Source: Vannielia litorea
GTDB lineage: Bacteria; Pseudomonadota; Alphaproteobacteria; Rhodobacterales; Rhodobacteraceae
Direction of reading: 5' to 3'
NCBI RefSeq assembly: GCF_019801175.1
Contig: NZ_JAHVJR010000001.1
Location: 2,542,001-2,606,000 of the forward strand
DNA length: 64,000 nt
The notes beneath the pieces are model-generated. The model was not told the DNA's origin, did not search any database, and worked only from the letters and a program-made list of their open reading frames with translations. Below are positions 58,885 to 64,000 of this stretch, piece by piece. Each line of letters begins with the position of its first letter. Position 1 is the first letter of the stretch. The position numbers were made by a program, and so were the translations under genes.

Positions 58885-60233
58885 GCGTTCGCCTTTTCCA
58901 GCTTCGCACCAAGGTTGCCCATCAGGTCCATGAAGATCGGGAAGGAGGTCGCGATCGGCCCCGCGTCATCCACCTCCACAGGCTTCTGCGCGGCCATTCC
59001 GCAGATCAAGAAGCTCATGGCGATCCGGTGATCCAGCCGCGCCTCCGCCCGCGCCCCGCCGGGCACGCCTTCCGGCCCCAAGCCTTTGACCGCAAACCAA
59101 TCTTCGCCCTCGTTCACCTCCACGCCGCAGGCCCTAAGCCCCACCGCCATCGCGTCGATCCGGTCGGATTCCTTCACCCGCAGCTCCTTCACGCCGGGGC
59201 ACTTCGTGACCCCCTCCGCAAAGCTCGCCACCACCGAAAGCACCGGGTATTCGTCGATCATCGAGGCCGCCCGCTCCGCCGGCACCTCTATCCCCTTCAT
59301 ATCGGGCGAGAATTTCGCCCGCAGGTCCGCCACCGGCTCGCCACCCTCTTCGCGCTCATTCTCATAGGTCAGGTCTGCGCCCATCTCGCGCAGCGTGGTG
59401 AAGAGCCCCGCCCGCGTCGGGTTCAGCCCGATCCCCGGCACCAAAACGTCCGACCCCGGCACCACCAGGGCGGCACAAACCGGGAAGGCCGCCGACGACG
59501 GGTCGCGCGGCACGGCGATCACCTGCGGCTTCAATTCCGGCTGGCCGGTCAAGGAGATAACCCGCCCCTCCGGCGTGTCCTCCACCGTCACCTCGGCCCC
59601 GAACCCGGCCAGCATCCGCTCGGTATGGTCGCGCGTGGCTTCCTTCTCGGTCACCACCGTCACGCCCGGCGCGTTCAACCCGGCCAGCAGCACCGCCGAT
59701 TTCACCTGCGCCGAGGGAACAGGCGTGGTGTAGCTCACCGGCACCGGGCTTTCGGCCCCCACCATCATCAGCGGCAACCGCCCGCCCGTGCGACCGTAAG
59801 ATGCTGTTCCGAAGAGCGAAAGCGGCTCCGTTACCCGCCCCATTGGCCGCGAGCGCAGGGAGGCATCGCCAGTGAACGTCACCGCAAACGGATGGGTCGC
59901 CACCGCCCCCATGATCAGCCGCACCCCGGTGCCGGAGTTGCCGCAGTCGATCACGTCTTCCGGCTCACCGAACCCGCCGACACCGACGCCATGCACCGAC
60001 CAGTCTCCAGCCCCATGCTGCACCACTTCGGCGCCCAGCGCCCGCATCGCCTTGGCCGTATCGAGCACGTCCTCGCCCTCGAGCAGCCCGGTGATCTTCG
60101 TCTCCCCCACGGCCATCGCGCCAAGGATCAGCGAGCGGTGGCTGATCGACTTGTCGCCCGGCACCTCCGCCACGCCCTTCAGCGGCGCAGCCTTGCGGGA
60201 AATCATCGGGGTGGGCGTGCCGTGAGACGACAT
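58881..60233 (-). CDS. aroA: 3-phosphoshikimate 1-carboxyvinyltransferase (EPSP synthase), class II
   Basis: 450 residues. Joins PEP and shikimate 3-phosphate on the way to chorismate. Class II hallmarks are present: GDKSISHR (26-33), SAQVKSAVLLAGLN, NPTR and LDHRIAMSFL. The overall sequence is close to CP4-type enzymes, but the PEP-site motif is NSGTGVRL with Gly at 101, where the glyphosate-insensitive CP4 enzyme has Ala100. GGAG precedes the ATG. Followed by a coupled GFA gene. Confidence 0.95.
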   Translation of the reverse strand: MSSHGTPTPMISRKAAPLKGVAEVPGDKSISHRSLILGAMAVGETKITGLLEGEDVLDTAKAMRALGAEVVQHGAGDWSVHGVGVGGFGEPEDVIDCGNSGTGVRLIMGAVATHPFAVTFTGDASLRSRPMGRVTEPLSLFGTASYGRTGGRLPLMMVGAESPVPVSYTTPVPSAQVKSAVLLAGLNAPGVTVVTEKEATRDHTERMLAGFGAEVTVEDTPEGRVISLTGQPELKPQVIAVPRDPSSAAFPVCAALVVPGSDVLVPGIGLNPTRAGLFTTLREMGADLTYENEREEGGEPVADLRAKFSPDMKGIEVPAERAASMIDEYPVLSVVASFAEGVTKCPGVKELRVKESDRIDAMAVGLRACGVEVNEGEDWFAVKGLGPEGVPGGARAEARLDHRIAMSFLICGMAAQKPVEVDDAGPIATSFPIFMDLMGNLGAKLEKANA

Positions 60234-60284
60234 GGGCGGGCTCCTCTGAATTGCCGGAACCGCATAGCCGCTTTCGGGGGCGGC

Positions 60285-61007
60285 TTAAACCCTGCGGAAC
60301 GTCAGATAATGCGGCACCCGTCCCTCGCGGAGCGCCTTCTGCTCATAGCGGGTCGAAATCCAATCACTCCACGGCTGGCGCCAGTCGTCCGGCCCCTCGG
60401 CCAGCCACTCGAAGCCATGCCGCGGAACCTGCTCCAGCGTCTGGCGCACATAGTCCGGAATATCCGTCGCCACCCGAAACTCCGCCCCCGGCTTCAGCAC
60501 TTTGGCCAGCGCCTCAAGGTAATCGGGCGTCACGAAGCGGCGGCGGTGGTGGCGCTTCTTCGGCCAGGGGTCGGGGTAGAGCAGGAAGGCCTTGGAGACC
60601 GAACCCTCGGGCAGCACATCGAAAAGGTCGCGCACGTCGCCGGGATGCACGCGCAGGTTCTCCACCCCCGCCCTGCGGATCTTGCCCAGCAGCATCGCCA
60701 CGCCGTTGATGTAGGGCTCGGCCCCAATGATCCCCACGCCGGGGTTCTGCGCCGCCTGATGCACCATGTGCTCACCGCCGCCAAAGCCCACCTCCAGCCA
60801 GACCTCCTTGCCTGGAAACAGCGCCTCTAGGTCCAGCGGCGTGCGGTCGGGGTTCTCCTCCCAACCCACCGCGCCCGGCGACAACGCGGACAGATCCTCG
60901 TCGAGGTAGGTCTCCTGACTTGCCCGCAGGCCCTTGCCCTTGAGACGGCCATAGAAGTTGCGCCACGGGGCGCCGCTGCGGTGCTTGCTGGAATGGTTCT
61001 CGCTCAT
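60285..61007 (-). CDS. trmB: tRNA (guanine-N7-)-methyltransferase TrmB
   Basis: 240 residues, SAM-dependent, methylating G46 of tRNA. LEVGFGGGEHMV is the SAM motif and LLYPDPWPKKRHHRRRF the family signature. ATG at 61007 gives the conserved MSENHSSKHRSGAPWRNFYGR start. Downstream of metK and a small unknown gene, so supply and use of SAM are linked in one stretch. Confidence 0.95.
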   Translation of the reverse strand: MSENHSSKHRSGAPWRNFYGRLKGKGLRASQETYLDEDLSALSPGAVGWEENPDRTPLDLEALFPGKEVWLEVGFGGGEHMVHQAAQNPGVGIIGAEPYINGVAMLLGKIRRAGVENLRVHPGDVRDLFDVLPEGSVSKAFLLYPDPWPKKRHHRRRFVTPDYLEALAKVLKPGAEFRVATDIPDYVRQTLEQVPRHGFEWLAEGPDDWRQPWSDWISTRYEQKALREGRVPHYLTFRRV

Positions 61008-61073
61008 GGGGCGGCGGTTTAGAGCCGCGCAGCCCTCAGGGCAAGGTGCGCCATGTCTGTGCCGCACCTGCCC

Positions 61074-61397
61074 TTAGTGAAACTCGCTCTCGTCCACCTC
61101 CTGCCGGGTGATCTCGCGGATGCCCTCATAGGGCGTGCCCGCAACCGCATTGCGGATGATCTCCTCGGCCATGTCGAAATCCTGCACATCGAAGCCGAAG
61201 TTCACCTCCGGCTCGCCGGTGCGGGCGCAGGAGCCAATCTCGGCTCCGGCCCATTCGCCCGCCCGCGCCTCGATCAGCGCGTTCTCGATGAGTTCCATGG
61301 CAGCGTTGCGAAAGTCGAGGGCGGCATCCCAGTCGCCGGGGTAGAGACCCGGGATGCGATTCACATTGTAAAAAACTTCGACCGACTTGATCGCCAT
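61074..61397 (-). CDS. Conserved-looking small protein of unknown function
   Basis: 107 residues, acidic, no signal or membrane helix. Starts MAIKSVEVFYNVNRIPGLYPGDWDAAL with GGAGGGCTTGGC upstream. A pattern of DFRNAAMELIENALIEARAGEWAGAEIGS followed by VNFGFDVQDFDMAEEIIRNAVAGTPYEGI suggests an alpha/beta fold. No family recognised. It lies between metK and trmB on the same strand. Confidence 0.75.
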   Translation of the reverse strand: MAIKSVEVFYNVNRIPGLYPGDWDAALDFRNAAMELIENALIEARAGEWAGAEIGSCARTGEPEVNFGFDVQDFDMAEEIIRNAVAGTPYEGIREITRQEVDESEFH

Positions 61398-61578
61398 GCC
61401 AAGCCCTCCATACCCTTCTGGGTAAAAGGAAAACATGAAAGTTCGGCTAATTTGCGGCCAATTTTCACCTGACCCCGGCAAATTGCGGCGAATGCGACCT
61501 ATCGGGCACAGGAGTCAGCGGGTGTGCGGGCCGCGGCAATCCCTCTTGAGCGCCGCGATCCGCCATTTGTCACACCAG

Positions 61579-62745
61579 TCAGACCGCCGCCTTGAGGGCG
61601 TCCACCAGATCGGTCTTCTCCCAAGAAAAGCCGCCATCCGCTTCCGGTGCCCGGCCGAAGTGGCCATAGGCCGCGGTGCGCTGGTAGATCGGCTTGTTCA
61701 TCTCCAGATGGGTTCGGATGCCGCGCGGGGTGAGGTCCATCGCCTTGGCCACCGCCTTCTCGATCTGCGCCTCAGGCACTTCGCCGGTACCGTGGGTATC
61801 CACGTAGATCGAGAGCGGCTTGCTGACCCCGATCGCGTAGGAAAGCTGGAGCGTGCAGCGCTGGGCCATGCCGGCGGCCACCACGTTCTTGGCCAGATAG
61901 CGGGCCGCATAGGCGGCGGAGCGGTCCACCTTGGTCGGGTCCTTCCCCGAGAAGGCGCCGCCGCCATGGGGCGCCGCGCCTCCATAGGTATCCACGATGA
62001 TCTTTCGGCCCGTCAGGCCCGCGTCACCATCCGGCCCGCCAATCACGAACTTGCCGGTCGGGTTGATCCACCATTCGGTCGCATCGGTCAGCCAACCCTC
62101 AGGCAGGATGCTGCGAATGTAGGGCTCCACGATGCCCCGCACGTCTTCCGACGACAGGCTCGGGTCGAGGTGCTGGGTAGAGAGCACCAGCGACGTCGCC
62201 TCCACCGGTTTGCCACCTTCGTAGCGCAGGCTGAGCTGGCTCTTCATGTCCGGCCCAAGCTTGGGCTCGGTGCCGTTCTTCCGCACCTCGGCCAGCTTCT
62301 TCAGGATCGCATGGGCATAGTGGATCGGGGCCGGCATGAGCTCTTCGGTCTCGTCGACCGCATAGCCGAACATGATGCCCTGATCGCCCGCGCCCTCATC
62401 CTTGTTGCCCGCAGCATCCACGCCTTGGGCAATGTCGGCCGACTGGGCATGAAGATAGCTGTCGACCTTCATGTTGGCCCAGTGAAAGCCCTCCTGCTCG
62501 TAGCCGATATCCTGCACGCAATCCCGCGCGATCTCTTCGACCCGCTTGATCACCCTGCCCGGCCCTCGGACCTCACCGCCAATCACCACGCGGTCGGTGG
62601 TGGCAAAGGTTTCACACGCCACGCGGCTCTGCGGATCTTCGGACAGGAAGGCATCCAGCACGGCATCGGAAATTCGGTCACAGACCTTGTCGGGGTGACC
62701 CTCGGACACGGACTCCGAGGTGAAGGTATATTCGCTACGAGACAT
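61579..62745 (-). CDS. metK: S-adenosylmethionine synthetase
   Basis: 388 residues. SESVSEGHPDKVCDRISDA (ATP site), GAGDQGIMFGYA and GGGAFSGKDPTKVDRSAAYAARY are diagnostic. Makes SAM from methionine and ATP. I start at the ATG at 62745, not at the in-frame ATG at 62763, because the latter is part of the riboswitch 3' strand and the GGAG within it serves as ribosome site for 62745. Expression should drop when SAM or SAH is high. Confidence 0.96.
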   Translation of the reverse strand: MSRSEYTFTSESVSEGHPDKVCDRISDAVLDAFLSEDPQSRVACETFATTDRVVIGGEVRGPGRVIKRVEEIARDCVQDIGYEQEGFHWANMKVDSYLHAQSADIAQGVDAAGNKDEGAGDQGIMFGYAVDETEELMPAPIHYAHAILKKLAEVRKNGTEPKLGPDMKSQLSLRYEGGKPVEATSLVLSTQHLDPSLSSEDVRGIVEPYIRSILPEGWLTDATEWWINPTGKFVIGGPDGDAGLTGRKIIVDTYGGAAPHGGGAFSGKDPTKVDRSAAYAARYLAKNVVAAGMAQRCTLQLSYAIGVSKPLSIYVDTHGTGEVPEAQIEKAVAKAMDLTPRGIRTHLEMNKPIYQRTAAYGHFGRAPEADGGFSWEKTDLVDALKAAV

Positions 62746-62755
62746 TTTGGGATAG

Positions 62756-62802
62756 TGCTCCATTGGGTTTTCACCGCCACGCCAGGAAGCCGTTGTGGCA
62801 GC
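62756..62802 (-). ncRNA. SAM/SAH riboswitch in the metK leader
   Basis: On the minus strand, a stem GCCAC / GTGGC encloses AACGGCTTCCTGGC, followed after a short linker by CAATGGAGCA. This matches the SAM/SAH riboswitch: a short hairpin whose loop pairs with a downstream strand containing the Shine-Dalgarno GGAG. The loop CGGCTTCC can pair with GGAGC. Ligand binding would lock the pseudoknot and hide the ribosome site of metK. The element starts 15 bases after the lnt stop. Confidence 0.93.
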
Positions 62803-62816
62803 AGGTATCTTCTTGG

Positions 62817-64000
62817 CTAGTCTGTTGCGTCCTTGGGGTCAACCTGCACCGCACGCGGGCGGATGGCGGCCAGCACCAGGCCAAGCAGGATCAGAAGGCC
62901 CATCACCCCCCAATCGCCCCAGATCCGGTAGGGCGGCGCGGCGGCGAGCCTCGGCGGCAGGGCCACGTCGATAAACCCGGCTTCCCCCAGCGCGAGACTG
63001 TCCAGCACACGGCCCTGCGCATCAATCACAGCGGATACCCCGGTGTTGGCCGAGCGCAGCACCGGCACCCCCTGCTCCACCGCCCTGAGCCGGGCCTGCG
63101 CGAGATGCTGATAGGGGCCGGAGACGGTGCCGAACCATGCGTCGTTGGTGATGTGAAGCACCCAATCCGGGCGCGGCGCGGCGATGATCTCTTCGGCAAA
63201 GATCGCCTCATAGCAAATCAGCGGCAGCACCTCGCCAAGCCCCTCGCCAAGGTCGATCAGCCGAAGCCCGTTGCCGGGCACAAAACCCGATAACGCCGCT
63301 TCGGCCAGCCCCTTCGGCGCCCATCGCCCAAGCCAGCTTGCACCGGGCATGTATTCACCGAATGGCACGAGGTGGGACTTGTTGTAGATGTCAGTCACAT
63401 CCGCACCTGGGGTCACAACGGCCAGCGAATTGCGCGCGTCATCCCCCTCCAGCCGCTGAATGCCCACCACCACCATCGCCCCCCGCGCGGCATCGGCCAG
63501 CACTTCCGCCGTGCCATTGCCGGGCGCAAGGAAATAGGCCACCGAGGTCTCGGGCCAAACCACAAGGTCCGGCTGCGGCCCCTCCGGCACTTCCGCCGAC
63601 AAAGCCAGCCCGCGGTTGAAGAAGGTCTCTCGCATCTCCGGCTGCCATTTCAGGTGCTGCGGCGCATTGGGCTGCACCAACCGCACCGTCGCAGGCGCGC
63701 GCACCTCCAGCTCCTGCCCAAGCCGCCAGAGGCCGTAGGGCACTGGCAGCGCGAGCAGTGCGATGGCGGTGATCACCCCAAGCGCCGCCCGCCGCAGCCC
63801 GAAGACCGTTGGCAGGGCCACAGCCAGCGTGGTGAAGAGCGTCAGCGCATGTGGCCCGCCCAGCGCGGCAAGATGCATCTGTGGCTGCCCGATCCAGATG
63901 TGGCCCAGCAGCGCCCACGGGAAACCCGTCCATAAATGGGCGCGCAGCATCTCGGTCGCCGCCAGCAGCACCGCGGCCCAAAGCGCCCGGTGCCAGCGGC
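62817..64000 (-). CDS. lnt: Apolipoprotein N-acyltransferase (5' end beyond window)
   Basis: About 394 residues are in the window; the N-terminal helices lie outside. Inner-membrane enzyme adding the third acyl chain to lipoproteins. Nitrilase-fold catalytic set: Glu in LVVWPETSVAYF, Lys in YNKSHLVPFGEYMPG, Cys in LPLICYEAIFAEE. THE ending has one last helix (GVMGLLILLGLVLAAI). Upstream neighbour of metK; the riboswitch follows its stop closely. Confidence 0.94.
   Translation of the reverse strand, partial: RWHRALWAAVLLAATEMLRAHLWTGFPWALLGHIWIGQPQMHLAALGGPHALTLFTTLAVALPTVFGLRRAALGVITAIALLALPVPYGLWRLGQELEVRAPATVRLVQPNAPQHLKWQPEMRETFFNRGLALSAEVPEGPQPDLVVWPETSVAYFLAPGNGTAEVLADAARGAMVVVGIQRLEGDDARNSLAVVTPGADVTDIYNKSHLVPFGEYMPGASWLGRWAPKGLAEAALSGFVPGNGLRLIDLGEGLGEVLPLICYEAIFAEEIIAAPRPDWVLHITNDAWFGTVSGPYQHLAQARLRAVEQGVPVLRSANTGVSAVIDAQGRVLDSLALGEAGFIDVALPPRLAAAPPYRIWGDWGVMGLLILLGLVLAAIRPRAVQVDPKDATD

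Noticed and set aside
62746..62763. MetK start at the ATG at 62763
   Set aside because: This ATG lies within the riboswitch 3' strand, and its GGAG serves the ATG at 62745, where the conserved MSRSEYTFTSESVSEGHPDK begins.
1..64000. CRISPR arrays, tRNA, rRNA, insertion sequences, prophage or attachment sites
   Set aside because: Looked for in all gaps; no repeat-spacer pattern, cloverleaf, transposase, integrase or flanking direct repeats were seen.

Overview
The window looks like chromosomal DNA of a marine or halotolerant member of the Rhodobacteraceae (Alphaproteobacteria). The base composition is very GC-rich and genes are tightly packed, often with ATGA stop/start overlaps. The family-level clues are a rhizobial-type L-rhamnose operon, an ectoine operon with its own aspartate kinase, a C-P lyase operon with a split phnE pair, a class II EPSP synthase, and a metK leader that reads as the SAM/SAH riboswitch known from Rhodobacterales. 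Species was not determined. No rRNA, tRNA, CRISPR, insertion sequence or prophage was found, and no gene-free stretch exceeds 300 bases.

Layout. 1-8528: L-rhamnose uptake and catabolism (rhaQ partial, rhaP, rhaT, rhaS, rhaR leftward; rhaD, rhaI rightward) around a shared control region with a long inverted repeat. 8534-12980: ectR and ectABC-ask for the compatible solute ectoine. 13009-15833: exbB-exbD-exbD-tonB energy-transduction operon. 16043-20401: RND efflux pump and its adaptor. 20598-21422: an extradiol dioxygenase of the DODA type. 21494-29996: a second sugar ABC transporter with aldo/keto reductase, mutarotase, lactonase, KduD-like dehydrogenase, a DUF3237 protein and an AGE-family isomerase, best read as oxidative catabolism of an L-fucose-like sugar. 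30005-41718: phosphonate uptake and C-P lyase (phnGHIJKLNM, phnF, an acetyltransferase, phnCDE1E2). 41888-46007: a large chemoreceptor paired with a periplasmic binding protein. 46273-50524: a DUF2087 protein, two half-size membrane proteins, an FAD monooxygenase, a GntR regulator and an acetyltransferase. 50521-64000: mostly core genes on the minus strand (trpF, lapA, ihfB, rpsA, cmk, aroA, trmB, metK, lnt) interrupted by accessory genes, including a stand-alone BLUF blue-light sensor.

How it fits together. Two 6-deoxyhexose systems (rhamnose, probably fucose) suit growth on algal polysaccharide. Ectoine production suits saline habitats. C-P lyase with a candidate Pho box suits phosphorus scavenging. 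The strongest non-coding signals are the metK riboswitch, a four-unit 11-bp repeat array upstream of the BLUF gene, an operator-like inverted repeat in the rha control region, a 9-bp-arm inverted repeat between phnF and phnG, and GC-rich hairpins placed just after each of the four periplasmic binding protein genes. A possible 28-residue membrane protein lies antisense between phnI and phnJ. No wholly new system can be claimed from sequence alone; the BLUF/11-bp array locus, the antisense small gene and the chemoreceptor/binding-protein pair are the least explained parts.
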